DNA of 51,156 nt, taken from the NCBI GenBank assembly GCA_016218805.1, contig JACRCW010000127.1, forward strand, positions 1 to 51,156, written 5' to 3'. Positions 15,701-23,091 of the stretch are shown one piece after another; position 1 is the first letter of the stretch, and every line of letters begins with the position of its first letter. The position numbers and the translations under genes are program-made. Below the pieces are notes generated by a model. That model saw only the letters and a list, made by a program, of their open reading frames with translations, did not search any database and was not told where the DNA came from. Source of the stretch: Deltaproteobacteria bacterium. Lineage in GTDB: Bacteria > Myxococcota > JACRCW01.

Positions 15701-18639
15701 TTGGCGCGCAGCGGGCAGTTGTCCGCGTCGTCCAGCCGCCCGTCGTTGTCGTCGTCGGTGTCGCAGGCGTCGCCCACGCCGTCGGACTCGGCATCCTCCT
15801 GGCCGGGGTTGGCCATCGCCACGCAGTTGTCGCACGCGTCGCCAATGGCGTCGCCGTCCTGGTCGGACGGGCCGCTGCACTTCCCCTGGCGGCACATACC
15901 GGCGTGCGCGGCCGCACAGTCGGAATCCTGCGCGCAGGCCATGAGCACCTCAGTGACGGTGGGGCAGCGGTCACACGCGTCCCCCACGCCATCGCTGTCG
16001 GCGTCCGCCTGGCCCGTGCAGTAGCCGTCCGCGCCGCAGTCCCCGGCGTTGAGCTGCGCGCAGGCCTCGTTGCCCGTGCAGGCGGGCGGCGGGTTGGACA
16101 GCCCCACGCAGTTGTCCTTGATGTCCACCACGCCGTCCAGGTCCACGTCCGGGTCGTCGCAGGCGTCACCCTGGCCGTTGCCGTTGCCGTCCAACTGGTC
16201 GGGGTTGGCCGTGACGGGGCAGTTGTCATCACAGTTGGCGGAGGTCCCCGAGTAGCAGGGCGCATCCCCGGCGGTGCCGGAATGATCGCCGTCCTCAGGC
16301 ACGCCGTCACCGTCGTCGTCAGCGTCGCACGCGTCACCCAGTCCATCTGCAGCCTCGCCCAGGCCGCGGTCGCTGTCGCGCTGCTGGGTGCAGGCTCCCC
16401 CGGGGCCGCAGGTGCCGGCGCCCGCGCAGTCCGCGTCCGTGGCGCAGGCCGGCGGGGGGTTGGGAACGCGGCGGCAGTCGTCGCACGCGTCCCCCACCCC
16501 GTCCCCGTCCTCGTCCTCCTGGTCGCTGTTGCCCGCCGCAGCGCAATTGTCGCACGCGTCCCCCAAGCCGTCCTGGTCCGCGTCCGCCTGACCGGTGCAC
16601 GTCCCGCCCGCGCAGCTGCCCGCGCCCAGCGCGGTGCAGTCGGAATCACCGCTGCACGCCGGCCGGGCGTTGGCCAGTCCCAGGCAGTTGTCATTGGCGT
16701 CCAGGACGCCGTCGCCGTCGGCGTCCGGGTCGCACGCGTCGCCGTGGCCGTCCGTGTCGGTGTCCACCTGGTCGGCGTCCGGGGAGGCGGGGCACAGGTC
16801 GCACAGGTCACCCACGCCGTCATGGTCCTGGTCCGCCTGCGCGCCGGCGCCGGTGCCGTTGGCGTGCGCGGGGCAGTTGTCACACGCGTCACCCACGCCG
16901 TCGCCGTCCGTGTCCGCCTGATCCGCGTTGGGGACGGACGGGCAGTTGTCCACGCCGTGGCAAGTCGTGTCGGCGGTGCCCGCCACGTCGCACAGGCCGT
17001 CCCCGTCGTCGTCGTTGGTGCACCGGTCGCCGACGCCGTCACCGTTGGTGTCCGCCTGGTCGGGGTCGTTGTCATCCGGGCACACGTCACACGCGTCCCC
17101 CACGCCGTCGTTGTCCGTGTCCGCCTGGTCGGCATTGGCCAGCAGGCTGCAGTTGTCTGAGCAGCCCTCCCGGTTGCCGCTGGTGCAGGGCAACAGGCCC
17201 CCCTCGCCCGGATCGGTGAAGCCGTCATTGTCGTCGTCGTCGTCGCACGCGTTGCCGCCGGCGTTGTGCGCAAACGCCCCGGACCCGTCAAACAGCGCGT
17301 CGCCGTCGTTGTCGGATATGTCCGCGCTGGCCGTGGCCGGGCAGGTGTCCACCACCACGCGAACCAGCTCGCCGTGCGGGCACGGCGCGGCCAGCGGGCA
17401 GGCCAGGCCGTAGTCGTCGTACTCGTCACCGTCACGGTCATCCGCGCAGGCGGCCAGCGCGGAGCCGTACAGCCACGGGCAGGCGGCCGTGGGATCCTGG
17501 TTGCACGCGTCACCCTTGCCGGTGCCATCCGTGTTGTCCTGCGCGGCGTTCCTGACAGACGGGCAGTTGTCACACGCGTCTCCCACGCCGTCCTGGTCCT
17601 GGTCCGCCTGGTCGGTGTTGGCCGCGGTGGGGCAGTTGTCGTCGGGGATGCCGTCGCCGTTCGTATCCAGGTCGGAGACGCCGTCCCAGTCCGCGTCGGT
17701 GATGGGCCGGTCCATGACCAGCCGGAGGTCGCGGATGTCGTCGCCGCGGGTCTGCAGGCGGACGGCGGCCGTCATGGCAAAGTCCGGGGGCGCGGGTGGG
17801 GCGCCCGCGGCAAAGCTCAGCGGCGCGGAGTTGTTGTTGCCGTCGTTGTCGGCGTAGGCAAACAGCCACACCGTGGAGTTGGCGGGCACCTGCAGGCCGG
17901 TAAACACCGCGCGCGCGTGGCCCTCCGGGGTGAGCACGCCCTCCAGCGCCGCCAGCGTGCCGCCCCGCGCGTTCTTGGGGTTGCCCAGCGGGTCGGGCTG
18001 GTAGGCGGGGCGTTCGTCCGCGTAGGCGCCAACGTAGATGTTGCCCACAATGACACCGGCGGTGCCGGTGATCTGCAGCGTGTACCCCAGTGTGCCGGCG
18101 TCATTGGCGAACCGCAGGTGGACCAGGTAGGGCGAGCCCACCTTGGTGAGCACGCGGGAGATGGCGGTCTTCTCCTTGCCGTCCAGCACGTCGAACGCGA
18201 TCACGTTGCTGTTGTCGTCCGCGATCTGTTCCCCGTCGACGAGGAAGGTGTTGACCGCACCGCCGCCCGAGGTGGCGGTCAGCGTCAGCGTTACGCTGCC
18301 CGGCCGGGTCAGGCGGAACACAAAGCGGTCCCGCAGGTCCGTGGCGGCATCCAGGCTGGCGCGCACCAGATAGCCGCCCTGGTCCGGCACCAGGTTGCCC
18401 AGCACCTGGAATCCCGGCGGGTTGTTGGGCTCGACTTCGTCCATGGGCGGCAGCGGCGCGGCCGGCTTGGGCAGCACCGGCTTGAGCGCGGCGTCAATGA
18501 TGACCTCGCCACTGAGCGCAATGCCCGGCTCCTGCGGCTTGGGGAAATCAATGGGCGACTGGCAGCTGCCGCCGTTGCAGCCAACGGCGGCGGCCAGCAG
18601 GAGGACGGGGAGACCGCGGGAAAAACGCGAGCGCGTCAT
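12763..18639 (-). CDS. Giant thrombospondin type 3 repeat lipoprotein (1958 aa)
   Basis: The lipoprotein signal MTRSRFSRGLPVLLLAAAVGCNGG has lipobox A-V-G-C. The N-terminal ~330 residues are beta-rich (VEPNNPPGFQVLGNLV, a pre-peptidase-like domain). Nearly 30 calcium-binding thrombospondin type 3 repeats then run to about residue 1700 (pattern DNCPxxxNxxQxDxDxDGxGDACD). Six repeats carry an extra four-Cys module beginning NARPAC or NPPPAC. The C-terminus has two more pre-peptidase-like domains (ESEPNGSGIGENLG, ESEPNDAVAGTAFR). The start is the ATG at 18639 with AAGGA 8 bases before it. It lies 25 bp ahead of the TonB receptor, so it is probably co-transcribed. It is presumably a surface-exposed, Ca2+-stiffened rod that binds ligand, matrix or the receptor. 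This role is inferred from context only. Confidence 0.92.
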   Translation of the reverse strand: MTRSRFSRGLPVLLLAAAVGCNGGSCQSPIDFPKPQEPGIALSGEVIIDAALKPVLPKPAAPLPPMDEVEPNNPPGFQVLGNLVPDQGGYLVRASLDAATDLRDRFVFRLTRPGSVTLTLTATSGGGAVNTFLVDGEQIADDNSNVIAFDVLDGKEKTAISRVLTKVGSPYLVHLRFANDAGTLGYTLQITGTAGVIVGNIYVGAYADERPAYQPDPLGNPKNARGGTLAALEGVLTPEGHARAVFTGLQVPANSTVWLFAYADNDGNNNSAPLSFAAGAPPAPPDFAMTAAVRLQTRGDDIRDLRLVMDRPITDADWDGVSDLDTNGDGIPDDNCPTAANTDQADQDQDGVGDACDNCPSVRNAAQDNTDGTGKGDACNQDPTAACPWLYGSALAACADDRDGDEYDDYGLACPLAAPCPHGELVRVVVDTCPATASADISDNDGDALFDGSGAFAHNAGGNACDDDDDNDGFTDPGEGGLLPCTSGNREGCSDNCSLLANADQADTDNDGVGDACDVCPDDNDPDQADTNGDGVGDRCTNDDDGDGLCDVAGTADTTCHGVDNCPSVPNADQADTDGDGVGDACDNCPAHANGTGAGAQADQDHDGVGDLCDLCPASPDADQVDTDTDGHGDACDPDADGDGVLDANDNCLGLANARPACSGDSDCTALGAGSCAGGTCTGQADADQDGLGDACDNCAAAGNSDQEDEDGDGVGDACDDCRRVPNPPPACATDADCAGAGTCGPGGACTQQRDSDRGLGEAADGLGDACDADDDGDGVPEDGDHSGTAGDAPCYSGTSANCDDNCPVTANPDQLDGNGNGQGDACDDPDVDLDGVVDIKDNCVGLSNPPPACTGNEACAQLNAGDCGADGYCTGQADADSDGVGDACDRCPTVTEVLMACAQDSDCAAAHAGMCRQGKCSGPSDQDGDAIGDACDNCVAMANPGQEDAESDGVGDACDTDDDNDGRLDDADNCPLRANANQADSDRDGAGDACDICPGRPNARPSCGTDADCAHAGGACLSGHCNGQLDYDADGRGDACDNCPVTANAPPTCGGVADCLQNGRACTSDGRCLTGTDGDEDGVGDACDNCAEAANTDQANRDRDSEGDACNTAHDADGDDVADLPSTLGGPILDNCPSVANPDQADADGDGRGDACDPDSDGDGVNEGDGLVPCRNGSTTSCDDNCPGVPNPDQANQDNDDLGDACDDDVDGDGLPNATDKCAGQPNARVVLPVYVEAEAVAGANDATPELIPSAGSSGAPTALAMHERVNVAGSLLNDAAETADQYQFTTGSALPFLLLLSEDAAEPRAGALALDATPAPVELDVGTWAFLVPQNTVVTVTLTRGDGISGQVDYTLSVLNGGNLDLDGDGVADACDNCATDGNPSQDDLDNDGAGDACDACMVGANCGGLDGDNDGVCDSGAPSNPRCARDAEGNRLADNCPSDPNPAQADADGDGRGDACDDNSDTDAILDDGDGSGTPGDHPCTGGATTNCDDNCPAIPNADQADRDGDGVGDACNAALDLDGDDVADSLDNCVILSNPAQEDTDTATPGGDACDSQDPDNDGICADGATATHCAQGADGSPRVDNCPLAANPTQVDTDDDGDGDACDPDDDDDGICDPGQATAEARCTGSDNCPLIPNVTQVDTDLNGTGDACESTGPYLPSLPESEPNGSGIGENLGVLPVAVPVILDGTNNGLEPGVFGAADVDIFTFLVPVDGWLSLHATWNGGDDYDVAPFATPPGLAAFEAWFSGGSDNGGYLPALGADGSVPGFSADAGVEDVTIPVTAGQRLSVVGNGYTPNVAWRMSVMLVPVESEPNDAVAGTAFRLYPGEPITFRGTNRDGAAGLFGSTDMDLLRVEALAGGHLAIALRWGHAGDDWDLLPFTGPADLAAFDASVQAGTYDGGGILTLDGASVTPGADDVLLPVTAGAVLDLVILGYAAADAPTYELTLTLQP

Positions 18640-18714
18640 GGGGCAGTCCTTGCGGCGCCCCCCTCCCGGTGGAACGGCTTCCACCGTCGACGGGGACACC
18701 GAAAAAGCGAGCGG

Positions 18715-18744
18715 TCCCTAGCGGCGCGCGCCGAGGAGTGTCAA
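18715..18744 (-). promoter_or_regulatory. Predicted promoter for the lipoprotein-receptor-TonB block
   Basis: On the minus strand a perfect TTGACA (18744-18739) is followed after 18 bases by TAGGGA (18720-18715). The -10 box is weak, but TAGGGA-like -10 boxes are plausible in high-GC genomes. The start of transcription would be near 18708, about 70 bases before the lipoprotein ATG. The intergenic space is only 146 bp and also ends the kinase operon. Confidence 0.5.
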
Positions 18745-18785
18745 CGCCTGTGCCCATCCGGCGGCGTGGGGCGCAGCGCGCCGGT

Positions 18786-20525
18786 TCATTGCAGGGGGTT
18801 GACGACGCGCACGGTCTGGCCCGCCTTGACCGTGACGGTCATCTGCGCGGACTGCCCCGTCTCCGGGTTGCGGAACTGGACGGCGTGGCGGCCGGCCTCC
18901 AGTTCCATGGAGCCGGGGGTTTCAGCCAGCACCATCTTCCCCTTGACCCACACCTGCGCCCAGCCCGCCTGGTTCACCACGCGGACCACACCGCGGCCGC
19001 GTGCCGGGCGGGGCTCCGTGGGTTCCTCCGGCCGTGGCTCAGACCGGGCCGGCGCGGGCGCCGCCGTGGAGGGGCCAGGCGGGGCGGGCTCAGGCGGGGC
19101 CGGAGCGGGCTGCGGCGCGGCCGCGGCGGGGATGGGGTCCGCCGGTTGGGGCTCCGGCGCGGCGTGGCGTGCGGGCTGCGCGGCTGCCGGCGGGGGTTGG
19201 GTGGGCGCCGCCGCGCGGTTGGCGGTGAACCGCGGCACCAACAGCCCCGCGGTCCCCAGCGCCAGCAGCGCGGCCACCACGGCCACGCCGCCCACCTGCC
19301 ACCACGGCGGCGCGGCCCAACCCGCCGGGTGCGCGCTCTCCGACGGAACGGTGGCCACCGCGGACGGCGGCAGCACGGCGCTGGGAGTGGGCGGTGCCAG
19401 CGGCGTGGGGGTGCCCTGGGCGGTCAGGGTCACCTCCGGCGCCTCCGCGGGCGCGGCCGCGGGCTCCGGGGCCGGGGTGCCCTCCGCGGGGACCACATCC
19501 GCACTGGCCGCCGTGGGCAGGGAGGCCTCCACCCCCGCAAACCGCGGCCCGGTGGCCGGCGCCGGCGCCACGGAAGACGGCGCGGACGGCGTCATGTCCG
19601 CGGGCATCACCGCGGTCTTCTGGCGCGCGCCGGTGCCGAACAGCGCCTTCATGTACCGCGCAAGGTCCAGCTCGTCGTCGTCAGGGGCGCGGCGGTAACC
19701 CAGCCCGCTGAGCGCGCGCTCCAGCGCGCGCATGTCCGGGAAGCGCGCGGCGGGATCACGCGCGGTGGCCCGCAGGAAGATCTCGTCCAGTTCCGGCGGG
19801 GTCTCCGGGACGGCCAGGCTGGGCGGAGACACCGCGCCTTCCAGCGCCTTGCGCAGCGCCACCGGGTCCGGGCCGTCATACGCGCGCCGGCCAGTGAGCA
19901 GTTCATACAGCACCAGCCCGGTGGCGAACTGGTCCACGCGGTGGTCCAGTTCCGCGCCGGCCGCCTGCTCCGGGGCCATGTACGGGATCTTGCCCTTGAT
20001 GATCCCCGTGCCCGTGTGGGTGATGCGGTCGGCCGCCTTGGCAATGCCAAAGTCCATCACCTTCACCTCGCCACCCATGCTCAGCATGACGTTGTGCGGG
20101 CTGATGTCGCGGTGGACCAGGTTCATGCCTTCACGCGTGTGCGCGTAGTGCAGGCCCTTGCACATGTCCGCCACAATGGCGGCGGCGCGCCACGGACCCG
20201 GCGGCGTGCCGGCGTGGAACGCCTGGCGGATGATGGTGCGCAGGTCCCGCCCGTGCACATACTCCATGGCAATGTAGTAGGTCCCCTCCACCTGCCCGAA
20301 GTCGAAGACCGGCACCACGTTGGCGTGCTGCAGCTTCGCGGCCACCTTGGCCTCGTCAACAAACATGCGGACGAAGTCAGGCTCCTCATTGAACTGCGGG
20401 AGGATGCGCTTGATGCACACCTCCTTCTGGAAGCCGTCCGGCCCGGCAATGCGCGCCAGGAACACCTCCGCCATGCCGCCCAGCGCGACACGCTCCACCA
20501 GTTCGTAGCGTCCGAACTCCGCCAA
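18786..20525 (-). CDS. Transmembrane Ser/Thr protein kinase
   Basis: This Hanks-type kinase phosphorylates Ser/Thr of unknown targets. Residues 7-265 form the kinase domain: Gly-rich loop VALGGMAEVF (13-22), ATP-anchoring Lys39 in CIKR, catalytic loop VHRDISPHN (137-145) with Asp140, DFG at 158-160, and the activation segment ending in YMAPEQ. The Ser in place of the usual Lys after HRD-I is the myxobacterial variant and is considered active in that family. A long Ala/Pro-rich linker leads to one transmembrane helix (about 408-432), then a PEGA-like beta-domain (RVVNQAGWAQVWVKGKMVL ... AGQTVRVVNPLQ). The likely start is TTG at 20525, with GGGAGGG just upstream. It follows the YkgJ-type gene by 15 bp, so the two probably form an operon. 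Confidence 0.92.
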   Translation of the reverse strand: MAEFGRYELVERVALGGMAEVFLARIAGPDGFQKEVCIKRILPQFNEEPDFVRMFVDEAKVAAKLQHANVVPVFDFGQVEGTYYIAMEYVHGRDLRTIIRQAFHAGTPPGPWRAAAIVADMCKGLHYAHTREGMNLVHRDISPHNVMLSMGGEVKVMDFGIAKAADRITHTGTGIIKGKIPYMAPEQAAGAELDHRVDQFATGLVLYELLTGRRAYDGPDPVALRKALEGAVSPPSLAVPETPPELDEIFLRATARDPAARFPDMRALERALSGLGYRRAPDDDELDLARYMKALFGTGARQKTAVMPADMTPSAPSSVAPAPATGPRFAGVEASLPTAASADVVPAEGTPAPEPAAAPAEAPEVTLTAQGTPTPLAPPTPSAVLPPSAVATVPSESAHPAGWAAPPWWQVGGVAVVAALLALGTAGLLVPRFTANRAAAPTQPPPAAAQPARHAAPEPQPADPIPAAAAPQPAPAPPEPAPPGPSTAAPAPARSEPRPEEPTEPRPARGRGVVRVVNQAGWAQVWVKGKMVLAETPGSMELEAGRHAVQFRNPETGQSAQMTVTVKAGQTVRVVNPLQ

Positions 20526-20540
20526 CGCGCCCTCCCCCGC

Positions 20541-21713
20541 TCAGTCCGTGGCCCCGGGGACAAAGTCCACCGCATCCACAAAGTACCGCCCCAGCCGCAT
20601 CAGCACACCCACCGCCTCCGGCGTCAGCGGCGGGCGGAACGCGGGCATGCCGCCCAGGATGTCCGCCAGCGTCTCCGGATTGGCGGCGTGGGCGTTGTCA
20701 TCCAGCGCCAGGATGATGTCCGCCAGCGGCCGGGACAGCATCCGCGCGCGCTTGGCCATGGGCTCCGCGTCGTGGCCTTCGGACAGGCGCGGCTTGTCCA
20801 GCAGGTGGCTCAGCGCCACCAGCAGACCCATGCGCCGCTCCATCAGCTGCACCACCGTGCGCGCCGTCATGCGCGTCCCCGGCATGGCCTCCACAATCCC
20901 GGACAGTACGCCCAGCGCGGTGAGCACCTGCGGGACCTGCTGGCGCGGCACGGATGCCACGCGCAGCCGCAGGTACGGCGTCAGCGCCACCAGGTCCCGC
21001 ACCAGCGGCGGGGTGGCCCAGCCCTCCCCGTAACCCAGGAAACCCGCCACGCGGCGCCGCAGCGTGGTGCACCGCACGCCGCGCGGCAGACCCAGCGCGC
21101 GGCTGGTCTGGTCCGCCTGCAGGTCCGCGTACGGCGCGTAGTCCGTGGCGCGCAGGTGTGCCGCGCCCAGGTCCCGCACCGTGCGCTCCAACGGGATCAC
21201 GTCGGTCCACGCCATGTCCGGCAGCACCGCCAGCGGCGGGTGACCGTCACGCGGGACGCCCACCACGTGCATCTCCAGAGCCAGCTCGTCATGGCTGTTG
21301 CGGCCGTGGCTGGCGGGTTCATCCGTCACGCGCAGCGGGCAATGGAAGTGCGGCATCACCACCACAAACGGGTCCGCCAGCCGGAACTGGTTGAACGGGT
21401 AAAGACGACAACCCGCGGGCTTCTTCTCCCGCCCCGCGTTCTTCTCCAGCCGGCACAGGTTCTGCGCGTCCAGGAACCAGCACTGCTCCATTACCGTGTC
21501 CAGCGTGGGCAGCGCCCCCGCCGGGAACGCGTCCCCCGCCAGCAGCGCCATGGCCGGGTTGATGTGCAGCAGCGCGGCCAGTTCGCGGCTGCGGCCAATG
21601 CCCAGCGACGCGCCCTTGCAGCAGCGCGCGTCACAGCTGGGGCAGTCGTAGTCCAGGATCCCAGACAGGAACGGGAAGTAGAGCGGCCGCCCGCCGAGGA
21701 GATGCACGTCCAT
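20541..21713 (-). CDS. YkgJ-type Cys-cluster (zinc or iron-sulfur binding) protein
   Basis: This 390-aa protein has the Cys motif C-P-S-C-D-A-R-C-C-K-G near residue 24, then CRLEKN and GCRLYPFNQF near 100. The pattern CxxCxxxCC...C...CxxYP defines the YkgJ/FliB-like cluster family, in which the cysteines bind a zinc or iron-sulfur centre. The remaining ~280 residues are mostly helical and unrecognised. The ATG at 21713 was chosen because MDVHLLGGRPLYFPFLSGIL matches how such proteins begin, and no better start lies near. An upstream frame to 21854 runs through a dispersed repeat and is rejected. It is the first gene before the kinase, suggesting a shared pathway. The biochemical role is unknown. 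Confidence 0.78.
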   Translation of the reverse strand: MDVHLLGGRPLYFPFLSGILDYDCPSCDARCCKGASLGIGRSRELAALLHINPAMALLAGDAFPAGALPTLDTVMEQCWFLDAQNLCRLEKNAGREKKPAGCRLYPFNQFRLADPFVVVMPHFHCPLRVTDEPASHGRNSHDELALEMHVVGVPRDGHPPLAVLPDMAWTDVIPLERTVRDLGAAHLRATDYAPYADLQADQTSRALGLPRGVRCTTLRRRVAGFLGYGEGWATPPLVRDLVALTPYLRLRVASVPRQQVPQVLTALGVLSGIVEAMPGTRMTARTVVQLMERRMGLLVALSHLLDKPRLSEGHDAEPMAKRARMLSRPLADIILALDDNAHAANPETLADILGGMPAFRPPLTPEAVGVLMRLGRYFVDAVDFVPGATD

Positions 21714-21752
21714 ACCGCCCCATTGAAGCCCGGCGCGCCACCGTTGCGCAAC

Positions 21753-21818
21753 TGAACCGGGCCCGGTTTCCCTGCGCGCCCCTTGACGCACTTTGGGTCT
21801 CCCCGGGCTTCCGGCGAG
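21753..21818. repeat. Dispersed repeat copy A (66 bp), left boundary of accessory segment
   Basis: This sequence, with core TTGACGCACTTTGGGTCTCC and then GGGCTTCCGGCGAG, recurs at 28805-28871 in the same orientation with about 90% identity. Differences are two substitutions, one extra C and a small indel after TTGACGC. It lies between the YkgJ-type gene start and the L-domain lipoprotein. The following ~270 bases to 22087 hold no supportable gene. Confidence 0.85.
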
Positions 21819-22087
21819 GAGCTCCGGCGCGCCCCAGGGGGCTTGCCTGCACATCGGCGTCGCGCAGGCACCGTCGCTGCGTTGCTGTCAAACCAAGCAG
21901 AGGTGCAGTGGCCGTGCCGGTCGCAGCGTTGTCGGTGTGTTCGGCGGGTGCTCGGTCGGCGGGCGCCCCCAAGGCGACCTGGCCACTGTGACTGCCGTGT
22001 CCCCGCCAACCTGCCGCAGGGTCAGCCCGCGTCGGCGTGGACAGGACCGGAATCACACGCCAGGATGCCGTCCAGTGGGGTGACCGC

Positions 22088-23053
22088 TTGAACAAGTTGC
22101 TGGTGATTCTGGTGCTGCCGTGCCTTGTGAGTTGTCCGTGGCTGGTGGATCAACTCCTCGTTTATTGCCGGGAGGACGGTCAACTCCCAGGTCTGCTGAT
22201 TCTGCACGATGACGAGGTAACGCTCTCTGCAGGCAACGGCGCCCGGGAGGTGGGGGACTCCAAGACGCAGCGGCTGAAGGACTGCCGCGTGGGCGGCACC
22301 CTGGATGTGACCGGGAGGAACACCAGTTTCCAGGCTTTTGACTCGTTCGAGCACATGTCCGAGGTCACGATTCACGACGATAGCTCCGCCATGGCGGACG
22401 TGAACCTCCTCCCGAACCTGCAGACGGCAAACACGGTATGGCTTACCCGACCACACGGCAGCCGGATCACCGGGTTCAGGGAACTCCGGTCCGTCGGTAC
22501 GCTGTTCCTGGATCTGGTCAGATTGGATATCGACTCATTCCACCACCTTGAAGAGGTCGGCTGGCTATATGTCGGCACGAACGGACAGGTCAGCGGTTTT
22601 GGCTCGCTCACGCGGGTGGGAACCGCGGAATTGGGCACATTTCGTATGACTGGATTCACCAGCCTCGAAGTGGTCGACGGCGATCTAAAGTTTGTTGGCG
22701 GCCACGGAGTAGGCGCTCCGGTCTTACGAGCGGTGGGGGGGACGCTCGACGTCACCCAGATGGAGGGGACGACCATTGACCTTCCTACCCTTGAGCGCGT
22801 GGAAGGAATACTTTCAATTCGAAATACCAGTCTAACACGCCTGGATGGTCTGGAATCGCTGCGTTTCGTCGGCGGCAACCTTGAGGTCTGGGCGAACGGC
22901 GGCCTCGAAGACGTGTACGTTGAAGGCTGGGCACAACACATCACCATCGGAGGGGAGATCATCATCTGTGAGAACGGCTACCTGCGCGACCCGTCCTATC
23001 GGCCATGCTGTGGGGTCGACGTCGGCTGTCCATCGACACGCCGACGAGAGTGA
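22088..23053 (+). CDS. Receptor-L-domain lipoprotein
   Basis: The 321-aa lipoprotein begins MNKLLVILVLPCLVSCPWLV with lipobox L-V-S-C. Repeated strands follow the receptor L-domain (leucine-rich beta-helix) pattern: GGTLDVTGRNTSFQAFDSFE, FRELRSVGTLFLDL, LTRLDGLESLRFVGGNLEVW. The C-terminus (GGEIIICENGYLRDPSYRPCC) closes with a Cys cluster. I prefer the TTG start at 22088, with GGGGTGA 5 bases upstream. A GTG at 22037 has no ribosome site. Codon use is less GC-biased than elsewhere in the window, pointing to more recent acquisition. The next gene follows after 38 bp. L-domains usually bind protein or carbohydrate ligands at the cell surface. The actual partner is unknown. Confidence 0.78.
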   Translation: MNKLLVILVLPCLVSCPWLVDQLLVYCREDGQLPGLLILHDDEVTLSAGNGAREVGDSKTQRLKDCRVGGTLDVTGRNTSFQAFDSFEHMSEVTIHDDSSAMADVNLLPNLQTANTVWLTRPHGSRITGFRELRSVGTLFLDLVRLDIDSFHHLEEVGWLYVGTNGQVSGFGSLTRVGTAELGTFRMTGFTSLEVVDGDLKFVGGHGVGAPVLRAVGGTLDVTQMEGTTIDLPTLERVEGILSIRNTSLTRLDGLESLRFVGGNLEVWANGGLEDVYVEGWAQHITIGGEIIICENGYLRDPSYRPCCGVDVGCPSTRRRE

Positions 23054-23091
23054 AGCCAAATGGATACGTCACCTGTCGAAAGGGGAACAAC

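Noticed and set aside
14836..17160. Long plus-strand frames opposite the Ca-repeat lipoprotein
   Set aside because: They are kept open by the regular repeat codons of the minus-strand gene; Val/Arg/Ala-rich, with no signal or domain.
13600..17700. Regular DNA repeats resembling a CRISPR array
   Set aside because: The periodicity follows codons of thrombospondin repeats. Units differ and there are no unique spacers of constant length.
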